NCBI GenBank assembly: GCA_002989075.1 | Contig: PSQN01000005.1 | Coordinates: 744,001-808,000 of the forward strand | Direction of reading: 5' to 3' | Origin: Arthonia radiata | Taxonomy: Eukaryota > Ascomycota > Arthoniomycetes > Arthoniales > Arthoniaceae | Length of the DNA stretch: 64,000 nt | In this document: positions 10,801 through 20,375 of the stretch, one piece after another | How the letters are laid out: each line of letters opens with the position of its first letter | Numbering within the stretch: the first letter of the stretch is position 1 | Translations under genes and position numbers: made by a program | Notes under the pieces: generated by a model | What the model was told of the DNA's origin: nothing | The model's database searches: none | Seen by the model: only the letters and a program-made list of their open reading frames with translations

Positions 10801-13598
10801 GTTGAGCGTGTTTGGCCGATGGTTCGAGTTGTTGCTTTACGGTGCCTGACGTTAAACGATCTGTGGGACCGACTTCCGCTGCCGTTCAGTTGCTTCTTGC
10901 CGTCCTCCACGTGCGCTTCCCGTCTTTCCCTGCTCTCGGCTGATCCAGACGATGCTTGCGCGCCGCTTTCGTCGAACCCGTGCCGTCTCCAACACGTGGG
11001 GACGATCATTACCGTATTGCATCCTGCGCTCTCATTCGTCGGTACCGCAAATCCTAAACAGAATACAGGTTGTCCAGCACGTTTCAGCCATTTTTGCAGA
11101 TCGCCCACGTGGGAATGACGGCTGAGATGACAGTCCCACGTGGCTGCGAGGCCCTTGCGTTCGAGATCCAACCCGAAACGCCTCTGAATCACTGCCTTAG
11201 GATCTTCCATTATTTCGAATGAGTCGGCTTCAGCCAAACAGTTGCGTGCTGTCCCTGATTTTGAGCGGCGCGCTCGACTGCCGGCACGCATGGCAGATCT
11301 GCTTCCACCTCGTGGCTGCACTGGCCATGCTGATCAAACGGAGACCCTGTCTGTATTCGCCACCCATTCATCTCACTCGCAGCCTTCTTTGTCCATTTTG
11401 TATTCTACCGCACTACATGATCGTCGTATCTAACAAATCGACAACAATTCCACCGTCAACTCCGGACGTCCGTCTGGTTAGGCTTGCCATTTCGGTTGCT
11501 GTTGCTGTTCTCGTTGTACGTCGACCGAATTCGATCGTCGCCATTCTTGCAGGCTCAGAAATCTGCTTCCCGCAAGCCACTACTAGGAACAGCGCGTACC
11601 GCGAACTAAATCAAACGAAAACACTCTCCACGTGCACCAATTGCTTCGCAACAGCAACGGCCTGGACCAAGTCAAGTTATCAATCCTGAATCAGTATTGC
11701 TCAACCGATCTCGCTGTGCTTGGGTTTCCCTCGGCCCGAAGCCGTATATGTCGCCCGCACACGATCGCCTTTGCGCTTTGGTATTGTTGCGGTTACCCTA
11801 AGCGCTGCCAGGCGAGCACTGTGGATCATCAACGCTGCCGCTTTACTAACCTAATGTCCCTCGGTTCTTCAACACCCCAAATAGTGCCTTAGCCACTGAG
11901 TAATTGTCAGCTCCAACGACTCAGAAAGTGTGTGTTGCTCTCCCGTCATTCCCGCCACGCCGTCTAGCCACCACGCAGACAACGATACTTTCCAACGTGC
12001 CCCTTCTAGTGGCCGCTGTTGCCAATATTCGAGTAAGCAGCAAATGCGGCTCGCGCCTCAAGCAGAAATGAAGCCAGGGGCGTCCTCCACTCACGGGCGT
12101 CACCACCTCACACAGCCATTCGACGCCAGCCACCTGGTGAGGACACTCACCCGTCCCGCTGAAACTGGCTGATGGCCGCCTTTGGTATGGCAAGCTCCCC
12201 ACACGCGGGTGATTCTCCTGTTCCTTGCAGCCGAATCGTTCTCGTGACCTGGAGATCCACCAATGTCTGGTGAAGCTCCTCCAACGCTGGCTTTCAGCAT
12301 ATGCAGTTGGCATCACTCGCAGCCCGCGGCTATCGTCGCGTTATGCAGGCCGCATGAGCATTTTGGAGTTCTCAACAGATCGTGCGACTTCCATACAGTT
12401 CCCCAACCGGGTCCAATCTGGCGGTACTGCACCTGTTTACACCACGGCCGTACCTCGGATGCGTGGCAGCCATGCTTACAAGTCATGCAGAGTCTAGGCA
12501 TTCTGTAATCTTGCCTCACATCAGCGAGCTCCTGATGATTGTTGCATCTTACCTGCAATGCGCCTAGACAAGCCGACGCAGACGCGTAAAGTGTAATCGA
12601 CATCGCAATTGTTGGGACTACTCTTACTGGAGCTACTCGAAGACTTTTGATTCTTTCTGTCGACTCACTGACGCATGCAGCCCTTCATTCCATGCAGAGG
12701 TAGGTGGCGAGGGTGACGTGGCCTCCGTCAAGACTTACACAGCACGAGCGCACCAGGGCAACCTGCTCACCGTAATCCTACAAAGCCAAGCACACGGTTG
12801 ACAGCGTACATTGCTTTACTCTCTTGCTTTGCGCGGGCTTCGTGCTGATTGAAAAAAGCTTGTTGTTCGTCGTGAATTTGCTCGGCCTTACTTAGGGTTA
12901 CGCAGTGAGTCTCGACCGATATCGGAGAAGTCAATTGTGTTTGTGCACGGCTTGACAGCGTTCATGCTGTCTCAGGAGTTGGAAAGAGCATCACAGGAAC
13001 TCTTGATACTAGTTCCGCCAACGTGTTGATTCAATATATCGCGCATCGTCTTTTTCAACACCCTCTGAGAGTCAATGAACGATGACCGAATAGCTGGCCG
13101 TGAGGTTCTAGACACCGAGTAGCTTTGAATAGCGCCATTCTCCTTTCTCCCTACTTCGGCTGCTGTCAAAGACGCACGTTCACCAGGAAACCCGACTTCC
13201 AACACGACGGACAGTGCTGCTAACAGCCACGAGTCCGTAGTCAAGCTTTTGCTTGGCCAACTACCTGCAGCAGCTAGCCAATTGAAAGCAGGTCGGATGC
13301 ACCGGCTCCACAGGCAAGCTCTCTAGAATGGCAGAATTGGCGGGGATGATGCACCTCTGCACCGCAAGCATCTGTAGCAGCAATCACCACGGAGCTGGCG
13401 TAGAAGGTATTCGTCATCGCTCGCACAAACAATCAGCATTAAATGGCTTTTCTTCGGCTTCCCAGTCTGTGCGTTTGCTACTGCTCTTCAAAACACACAC
13501 CTCAAGGCTCTCTTCGTTTGCTGTTGTGCCTCTCATACACTGCGTTTCAGCTCCATAGTAATCCATCGTGATATATGCGTCGATCGTAAAACATCAAG
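7898..13598. other. Large gene-free region of 5.7 kb
   Basis: No open frame here shows a family motif, codon coherence, or plausible exon chaining; the longest (217 codons, minus, 10668-11321) reads as a chance frame. Base composition is like the surrounding genes, not AT-rich, so this is not a RIP-degraded repeat. Given the flanking genes (regulator on minus, glutamate decarboxylase on plus), it most likely holds long upstream regions, long 5' leaders, or noncoding transcripts. No tRNA, tandem repeat or inverted repeat was recognised. Confidence 0.5.
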
Positions 13599-15577
13599 AT
13601 GGCAGGCCTCGCAAGACACGTAAGTACACCAAGCTGGACTTCCACCAGCCCTTGCTCACCCCAACACAGGTTGACCCGGAGTCACTCATTCAGAGCTTCT
13701 CACAAAGCCGACAACCTCACCGTGCTTCTTCAGCTACTAACCACCTGACTCCATATTCGACTAGATACAACAGCCAAAGTGAGATCAGCAAGTTCCAGAT
13801 CCCAAAACAGGGTGCACCTGCGGACGCTGTATACCAGATGCTCAAGGATGAGTTGGACCTTGATGGCAGGCCAAACCCGAATCTGGCCAGGTACATTCTT
13901 CAACATTGACTTCCTCATCTGCGCACCGGCTGACAGCTCCACTAGCTTCGTGGGTACTTACATGGAGGAAAAGGCGGAGAAAATAATGATAGAGAACCTA
14001 TCCAAAAACATGTCTGATGCAGATGTGAGCCTGCACCGTTGCTTGCTTCAAACTCTGGTGATCCCATTGAAGCTGACAACATATTTTCAAGGAGTACCCA
14101 GCGATGATGGACATCCACGCTCGTTGCGTCAGTATCATTGCCAACATGTGGGGCGCCCAGAAGGGTGAAAAGGCCATCGGTCAGGCAACGACTGGATCTT
14201 CTGAAGCCATTCACCTTGGAGGCCTCGCGATGAAGCGCCGCTGGCAAGAGAAACGCATGAAGGACGGCAAAGACACCAGCAAGCCCAACATTATCATGGG
14301 TGCCAACGCTCAAGTTGCCCTGGAGAAGTTTGCCCGCTACTTCGAAGTCGAGTCCAGAATTCTGCCAGTCAGTGCTAAGAGCAGGTATCGGCTGGACCCA
14401 GAGCTGGTGAAGCAGAACATTGATGAGAACACGATCGGCATATTTGTGATCCTGGGCTCCACCTACACTGGACATTACGAGCCCGTGCAAGAGATCCACG
14501 AGATTCTCGATGAGTACGAGAAGAAAACCGGTGTCGATATCCCGATCCACGTCGATGCAGCGTCCGGTGGCTTCATCGCGCCTTTCACACACGGCAAGGT
14601 TGGTGGTCCGAAGTGGAACTTCGAGCTGCCGCGTGTAAAATCGATCAATACGTATGTTCTACGTTTACTAAATCGTGATGTCCTATACTAAGCAAAATTC
14701 AGGTCTGGCCACAAGTTCGGTCTCGTCTATGCTGGCGTTGGCTGGATCATCTTCCGCGATGAGTCTATGTTACCCAAGCACTTGGTCTTCGAGCTACACT
14801 ATCTGGGCGGTACCGAGGAGTCTTATACACTGAACTTCTCACGTCCAGGGGCCCAAATAGTCGGGCAATATTTCAACGCACGTGGAGCTTCTAGCGCGCC
14901 TCATGGGTATTTTTTTGCTGATTAGCATTAGTTGATTCATCTTGGCTTCGACGGCTTCCGCGATGTGAGTCAATACGGAGACGATGCTCCTCAAAACCAG
15001 CGCGTTGACTAACAGCGTTCATCAGATCATGGAAAATGCCATGGCCAACGCGAGACTGCTTTCGAACTCTCTCGAGGCTACTGGCTGGTACCGCTGCGTC
15101 TCTGAGATTCATCGTCCCAAGGGCCAATTCGAGTACGTCAAGGGTCAGGCTACTAAATTCTTAACAGGATCCTCTACAACGGCCGACTTCAATGCTGGTC
15201 TGCCTGTGGTCGCCTTTTGCTTCACCGACGATTTCAAGAAAGACTTTTCTCACGTGAAGCAGGCAGCAGTATCGAACATGTTACGTGCAAAGCAGTACAT
15301 CATCCCGAACTATCCGTTGCCACCCAACGAAGAGAAGACCGAGATCCTACGCGTGGTGGTGCGGGAGTCCATGTCACGCGACCTTCTCGACCGTCTTATT
15401 GCAGACATCTTCAGCGTCACTGAGACCCTCATGAACACGGATGAGATCGATTTGACGATGTGGCAACCATTCGCGAACAGCGTGGAGAAGCAACACGCCA
15501 ATCAAGGACTCGATCATCAAAACAGGCACAAGGCGAAGCGACCCATGAAGGATGGCGTGCACAGGACTGTGTGCTAA
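13599..15577 (+). CDS. GAD1: Glutamate decarboxylase
   Basis: Seven exons: 13599-13619, 13670-13890, 13937-14024, 14092-14651, 14703-14877, 14932-14964 and 15026-15577, giving 549 residues. The product is a PLP-dependent group II decarboxylase that converts glutamate to GABA in the cytosol and consumes a proton. Evidence is HVDAASGGFIAPF before the cofactor lysine in SINTSGHKFGLVYAGVGW (Lys 301), the early TTGSSEAIHLGGLAMKRRW, and LNFSRPGAQIVGQYFN. Intron 5 (14878-14931) must start with GC: only AAC|GCACGT...ATTAG|TTG keeps the family sequence QYFN|LIHLGFDGFRD in frame, and the intron contains an in-frame stop if retained. The other introns are GT-AG. The first exon is only seven codons; the start ATG sits in CAAGATGGC. 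Family members differ at the C-terminus, and this tail is basic. Confidence 0.92.
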
Positions 15578-15753
15578 AGCAGGGAACTCCACTTCCACAC
15601 GCTAGAGCCTCAATGGTCTGCACATTAGGGTTGGCCGCGTCATGATGAGAGGTACGTAGGGTTACACTGCGGAGGTGAATGATCGGGCGATGCGCTTCAC
15701 CACTGGTCGCATGGTTATTACATTCCATCATGCCAGTTTCACCGCGGCAAAAG

Positions 15754-16015
15754 AGGGGAGGTGCATGAAACAGTCACGAGGCCTTCTCGGGCTATAACTT
15801 CCCAGGACGGGTGTTTGAGGATGTCGCAGGCTGCTACAGCCGACAGTCACATGTTTATCTGAGAATTGCACCGCCTTACGCTTGCGCTCAAACGGGCATC
15901 GCGATGAGAGGAACAATGAATCGGGGTGGCGCATTCCTTGATCCAGAAGGTTGCCCCACCCTACGTCATTGGTTTGTTTGGGTGAGCAAACGAGGGGTCA
16001 CTCCAGTATTTAATA
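15754..16015 (+). promoter_or_regulatory. Candidate stress-response promoter (two AGGGG elements and a TATA-like box)
   Basis: AGGGG, the core of the fungal stress response element, occurs at 15754-15758 and 15993-15997, and an AT-rich TATTTAATAAC box lies at about 16006-16016. They sit upstream of the HSP9/12-like gene at 16147, a family usually under stress control. The elements are short and occur by chance, so this is a suggestion only. Confidence 0.35.
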
Positions 16016-16146
16016 ACACTCTCACACCCTTGCTCCTTCTTTCCTTCTTCTTTTAACCTTACGCACAACCTTATACGCTTTCAGACAACTCCATCAAGTC
16101 AACTTCAAACACTTTCAAATCAACCAGACACTACAACACCGCCAAT

Positions 16147-16565
16147 ATGGGTGACGCCATGTACGTTGTTCCCTACATCTTGCTCATTGTGGAGCTCCTA
16201 TTGACTCGGCAACTAGTCCTCGCAAGGACGCCACTTCGTCCATGAAGGAGTCCGTCAAGCCTGAGGGCGCGAAATCCACGACCGAACAGCTCACCAACAC
16301 CGCCTCCGAAACCGCCGACAAGGCCGCTGGCAGCGTGCAACCTTGTAAGTCGCCGCTCTTATCCACGTCGACCGATATTTCCTAATCCTTTATCATAGCC
16401 GATGACAAGGGTATCGGCCAGAAGGCATTCGACTCCACCCGCTCCGGCAAGGATGACGCACAGAACGAAGGCGGCAGCGTCCTCGACAGCGTGAGCAACT
16501 CCGCCAGCAGCGCCGCTCAGTCCGTTCAAGACACTCTCAGCGGTGCCACCAGCGGCAACAAGTAG
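16147..16565 (+). CDS. HSP9/HSP12-family small stress protein
   Basis: Three exons, 16147-16160, 16217-16344 and 16399-16565, with GT-AG introns of 56 and 54 bases; 102 residues. The protein is small, hydrophilic and repetitive, with PRKDATSSMKESVKPEGAKS, SDDKGIGQKAFDSTRSGKDD and a tail of SSAAQSVQDTLSGATSG, which follows fungal HSP9/HSP12 proteins (awh11-like). These are disordered in water and fold into amphipathic helices on membranes, protecting cells in heat, osmotic and stationary-phase stress. The tiny first exon (M-G-D-A-I split codon) is typical of the family. It is convergent with the next gene, whose stop lies 161 bases away. Confidence 0.85.
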
Positions 16566-16725
16566 ACTGCTCGCATGGTCACGGGGATCGATGGTGATTC
16601 GGAAACGGTTCAGCATGGTCAATGCGATGATACCCTCTTGAGATTGAGATGGATTACGTAGTTCACTGCTCTGGTTGAGGAAGATGCAAATGCATATGAA
16701 ATGAGGTAGATTGAATGAAAACTTT

Positions 16726-18018
16726 CTACCAGAAGTCGTCGTCTTCATCTTCGTGTTGTGCTCGTGGTGTCGACGGTGGCATTGCTGGTGCCAGTGTTCG
16801 TATTGATGCAAGTGAAGACTTCCCACCAACTTCCTCATCATCCACTTCCTCCATCTCCACATGTCTCAACACCCTCTCCGTTCCCTCTCCACCATCGACA
16901 CCCTCCGCCACCATCTCAAACTCTGCCTCCTTCTCCGCCTCCCTCACAACACCCCTCATATCCCTATCGACATCCATCGCTGCACCTCCCGCGGCACTCT
17001 CAAGCGCACCATCGACATCCACCCCCTCGCCCTGCGCAACCATATCAAACTTCGCCTCCTTCTCCGCCGCATTCACAACTCTCCTCGCATCCTCCCTCGC
17101 CTCGTCCCCCAACTCCGCAAGCAACCTTCTCTCCTCCTCCTCCATCACATCATCCTTCACCCCATCCCCAACACCCTCCCGCCTGGCACCCTTCCGCTCC
17201 TCCTCCTCCCTCTCCATCCGCTCCACCTCCTCCGGCTCCAACAACCGCCCACTCCTCCCCTCCCTTGCCTCCCTCTCAGCCCTCACCTGCCTCTGCCTCG
17301 CCGCCACCGCCGCCGGCACAAACTTGCTCGTCGCCTCCCGCGCCAGATCGCGGATCTGCGGCCCAGACTCGTACGTCTTCTTCGCGAGCGCGGCTCTCCG
17401 CTCCCCCTCCTGTTTCTGGGCTTCACGCTCCTGCTCCCGCCGCTCGGCGTTGTACCGGTCGCGCTCCAAGAACGCCTCGGCGGGCGTCATGAGCCCTTTC
17501 CGGATCTTCCGCTGGAACGGCCGGGGTGGGAGTGGGGGTGATTTGTCCCGTGGCATGGGGATTGTGCGGGTTTCGGCGTCGGTGTCTGTTTCGGGGCTCT
17601 CACCCCTTCTAGCTTCATTGTCGCCGTACCGTCTCTTGCCCAGATGCCCGCCTCCACGGCCTTCGAAACGGCTTCTACCCGCTGCGTGCCCTCCGCCGTT
17701 GCGCTCGTCTTCTCTTTTCACAGGGCCACCACCACCATCACGCTCCCCCTGCGTCTCCCGCGCTTTCCTGACCAAGCGTAGATCCTTCTCGAGCGTCTCG
17801 AGCGTCTGTTGGTCTTTTGGCCTTAGCTTCCCGCCCTGTGCTTCTTTTTGCTGGCGGAGTTCGTCGGCTTGCTTTTGGAGGCGCTCGGGGTTGCGGCGGG
17901 CGAGTTTTTCGGTGCGGGAGGCGGCGGTGGCGGCTTTGGACTTTTTGATGCTGCGCGCTTTGTCGGCTTTGGCGGCGGCGGTGGCGGGGTTCACTTCTTT
18001 GCCTTTGTCTTTGGCCAT
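16726..18018 (-). CDS. WBP11-like (WW domain-binding protein 11) splicing factor
   Basis: A single-exon frame; the start is taken at ATG 18018, because the N-terminus MAKDKGKEVNPATAAAKADK then begins exactly at the conserved Wbp11 domain, while the 56 codons further upstream are low-complexity. That gives 430 residues. The N-terminal domain (residues 1-80) is Lys/Ala-rich with a long charged helix; the rest is highly charged coiled coil (Glu/Arg) with FQRKIRKGLMTPAEAFLERD, ending in EDEDDDFW. In animals WBP11 associates with the spliceosome and PQBP1; here only the family role is inferred. The skewed codon use creates long chance frames on the opposite strand, which should not be annotated. 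Confidence 0.75.
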   Translation of the reverse strand: MAKDKGKEVNPATAAAKADKARSIKKSKAATAASRTEKLARRNPERLQKQADELRQQKEAQGGKLRPKDQQTLETLEKDLRLVRKARETQGERDGGGGPVKREDERNGGGHAAGRSRFEGRGGGHLGKRRYGDNEARRGESPETDTDAETRTIPMPRDKSPPLPPRPFQRKIRKGLMTPAEAFLERDRYNAERREQEREAQKQEGERRAALAKKTYESGPQIRDLAREATSKFVPAAVAARQRQVRAEREAREGRSGRLLEPEEVERMEREEEERKGARREGVGDGVKDDVMEEEERRLLAELGDEAREDARRVVNAAEKEAKFDMVAQGEGVDVDGALESAAGGAAMDVDRDMRGVVREAEKEAEFEMVAEGVDGGEGTERVLRHVEMEEVDDEEVGGKSSLASIRTLAPAMPPSTPRAQHEDEDDDFW

Positions 18019-18387
18019 ATTTGGGGTGGGGCGGAGAGATTGAGTGGGTGGGTGGGGTGACGTGAGGGAATTAGGGAGGTTGAGGGGGTTTGGATGAGGA
18101 TTGGATGAAAAGAAGAGTGAGGAGGAACGACAAAGTCCGACAGGATTTGTGTGACCCTGCTTCACAGTGTCCAATATACCTATCACGATAAGTCGCCGGA
18201 TAATTAGGGGCTTTACGTCCCGCGAGCTTCTCGCTGCTAACTATCTTCGGGGGGTTCAGTGGGGTACAAATTTGGGTGTGCAGGTCAAGAGACGAGAAGT
18301 ACCGAAATTATTAATACACTAGCCCACAATGAAATAGCGTATCGCGGTCTCTCTTGTTGACATTGTTTTATCGTCCAGCAATCTTCG
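18019..18387. other. Divergent promoter region, no gene seen
   Basis: A 369-base gap between the WBP11-like gene (minus) and the monooxygenase (plus). It contains pyrimidine-rich tracts next to the WBP11 start and the TATTAATACA box near 18308. No other feature was seen. Confidence 0.4.
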
Positions 18388-19497
18388 ATGGCTCGGAAGC
18401 AGGTGACCATTATCGGTGCAGGCATCGGCGGTCTCACACTTGGCCGTGTACTACGATCAAGAGGTGTCCCCGTTGTGCTGTATGAGCGCTCCAAAAGAGG
18501 CTCAGGATACTCCTACAGCATCACCCTCCACTCCTGGGCGTACGAGCCTCTGCTAAAGCTGCTGAATCTCGACTTCCATGTTTTTAGAAACAGTGTCGGC
18601 CTCGGCGAGCTCCAGAATGTCACAGCGAGTACCAGTTCTGCTTCACCAGGCTCATTTCGGGTGCATCGCTCAAGGTTCGAGGATGTGCTCAGGGAAGGAC
18701 TCGATGTCCGTTGTGAGAGGACTCTTGTCAATGCAAGACGCCGCGCTCAAGGCCTAACCTTGGGGTTTGAGAATGGCGAGCAGGTAGAAGCGGAGCGGGT
18801 TGTAGTAGCTGATGGGGCCCTCTCGCCGACCCGTAAGCTCCTCCTTCCGCATGTGTCTCTGGACGTTCAGCCATTCGCAGTCATCAATGGCAAACGCTGG
18901 CTCGCGAAAGAGGACACGCGCCGCGTGACGCCATACTTTGCCAATGACAAGGCTCAAGTGGAGCATCGTCTCAACGACGTCCTTCTGCAGAGCTACGTCA
19001 ATGAGTATGATGGCGACAGGCTTAGCATCACTTTCACGTACTCTCGCCCTGCACGCTCGAACGGCGATCCACTGCACAAGCCCAATCGGCCTAACGCTGG
19101 CGCTAAAGACATCCCAGAGGCATTCTACGAAGAGCTGAGCCAGCTTGGAGATCTGGGCGAGCCCTTTAAGACGATCTTTGATCCTTCGAAGGTGAGGGAA
19201 AGCCGGAAACTGCATTGGCTCATGCGTAGTGCACTTGTACCAAAATCGGACGTCGTCAGCTTGGCAAAAGATAGCATTTCGATGTTGGGTGATGCACTGC
19301 ATGCCATGCCCATCCTGGGAAGCATCGGCGCCAACGCGGCGATAGCTGACGCGCTGGAGCTAGGCGAGTGCATTACAAATGGAGGCGCTTTGGATCAATT
19401 CTACGAGACGAGATATGACAGATGGGAGAAAGAAGTCGACGCGAGCGTGCACCGGCTTGCAGCTATGCATGAGTCTGCCGTATCCGCAGCGCTATGA
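18388..19497 (+). CDS. FAD-dependent monooxygenase (aromatic hydroxylase fold)
   Basis: A single-exon gene of 369 residues. The N-terminal dinucleotide motif is VTIIGAGIGGLTLGR (Gly 10, 12, 15) followed by an acidic residue at the end of the second strand (LYERSKRG). The middle DG motif appears as VVVADGALSPTRK, and the FAD ribityl-binding motif as SMLGDALHAMPILGSIGAN near residue 302. This is the PF01494-type single-component flavin monooxygenase, which usually uses NAD(P)H and O2 to hydroxylate an aromatic or secondary-metabolite substrate. No biosynthetic cluster partner is adjacent, so the substrate is unknown. The end lies 62 bases from the convergent DUF1349 gene. Confidence 0.88.
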   Translation: MARKQVTIIGAGIGGLTLGRVLRSRGVPVVLYERSKRGSGYSYSITLHSWAYEPLLKLLNLDFHVFRNSVGLGELQNVTASTSSASPGSFRVHRSRFEDVLREGLDVRCERTLVNARRRAQGLTLGFENGEQVEAERVVVADGALSPTRKLLLPHVSLDVQPFAVINGKRWLAKEDTRRVTPYFANDKAQVEHRLNDVLLQSYVNEYDGDRLSITFTYSRPARSNGDPLHKPNRPNAGAKDIPEAFYEELSQLGDLGEPFKTIFDPSKVRESRKLHWLMRSALVPKSDVVSLAKDSISMLGDALHAMPILGSIGANAAIADALELGECITNGGALDQFYETRYDRWEKEVDASVHRLAAMHESAVSAAL

Positions 19498-19559
19498 GCT
19501 CTTCTGGAGCATAGTTTGATAATCGTTGCTGCTAATAAGCGACCCAGTCGCAACACCCA

Positions 19560-20150
19560 TCACTCTCTCATCACGACATCGAGCTCGTCAAACTTGACCT
19601 CAAGTGAGCCTAAACCGGGCCCACTCGCAGGTCTTGCGCAGTACGCGCCGATCTTGACCTGCTTCTGATGTTCATTGTTCCACAGCCATGTGCACTCACG
19701 AAACGGATGCCTGGACACTTCCTTGCCGGTACCATCTCTCACAATCTCATACGCCCAGAGTGCGAAGCCATTTTCGTCTCCCTCTCTTCTCAACTCGACA
19801 GTGGCATGATTGGGATCGCCATGGACGGGGTGTACGCTCCAGTCTGCGAATCGGTCACATCCGACGAAGCTGATATGAGGAACATCGTTGTAGTATTCGA
19901 GACCGGCTTTGATCCAAGAGGTCTCGGGCACTCCGTCTTCAGTCAGGACTAGCAATACTCCAGCTTGGTCGTACCGTTGCGTCCACTGGCCATTAGAGGT
20001 GATGCGTGCGCTCTGGAGCTTGTTCAATGGGTAAGACTCGCTGCGCTCCAGTGTGTGAGGAGCTGTAAAGATGTCCTTGGAAGGCGGCTTCTTCCAGATA
20101 TCTGTGTCTGCAGCAGCTGTGAGACTGATGTTTTGGAGTGTAGGCGCCAT
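19560..20150 (-). CDS. DUF1349 (concanavalin A-like beta-sandwich) protein
   Basis: A single-exon 196-residue protein. It shows the DUF1349 pattern: an N-terminal WKKPPSKDIFTAPH, then YDQAGVLLVL, then SWIKAGLEYYNDVPHISFV, then the late beta strands VKIGAYCARPASGPGLGSLEVKFDEL. The family folds as a concanavalin-like lectin/glucanase sandwich and includes yeast Ree1-like proteins, but its chemistry is poorly known. No signal peptide is visible, so it is probably cytosolic. Length is normal for the family. Confidence 0.85.
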   Translation of the reverse strand: MAPTLQNISLTAAADTDIWKKPPSKDIFTAPHTLERSESYPLNKLQSARITSNGQWTQRYDQAGVLLVLTEDGVPETSWIKAGLEYYNDVPHISFVGCDRFADWSVHPVHGDPNHATVELRREGDENGFALWAYEIVRDGTGKEVSRHPFRECTWLWNNEHQKQVKIGAYCARPASGPGLGSLEVKFDELDVVMRE

Positions 20151-20375
20151 GCTCTTTTTGTAAAACGAATTGGCATGAGGTCGCCACAGCTTTTATGAAC
20201 TTTGTGTGTCAGCATTCGGCGAGCAGAAGACAACTGCACGCCGTTCTTCGGAGTGCCAAGTAGCACCCCGCGCTCCGATGGCCTGGCTGCCTGCAGCTAG
20301 CGACACCTATCCAGTACACAGCAGGAATCCTGCTCACTTGCGCCACCTTTGACTTTCTGGCCCAAGCTAGCGCCG

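Noticed and set aside
10668-11321. A 217-codon minus-strand frame in the gene-free region
   Set aside because: Composition is Arg/Ser-rich and irregular with no recognisable domain; it fits a chance frame.
16715-18043. Very long plus-strand frames (442, 244 and 226 codons) opposite the WBP11-like gene
   Set aside because: They mirror the Glu/Arg/Lys-rich coding strand and read as Ser/Pro/Arg low complexity without domain motifs; the minus-strand gene explains the open frames.
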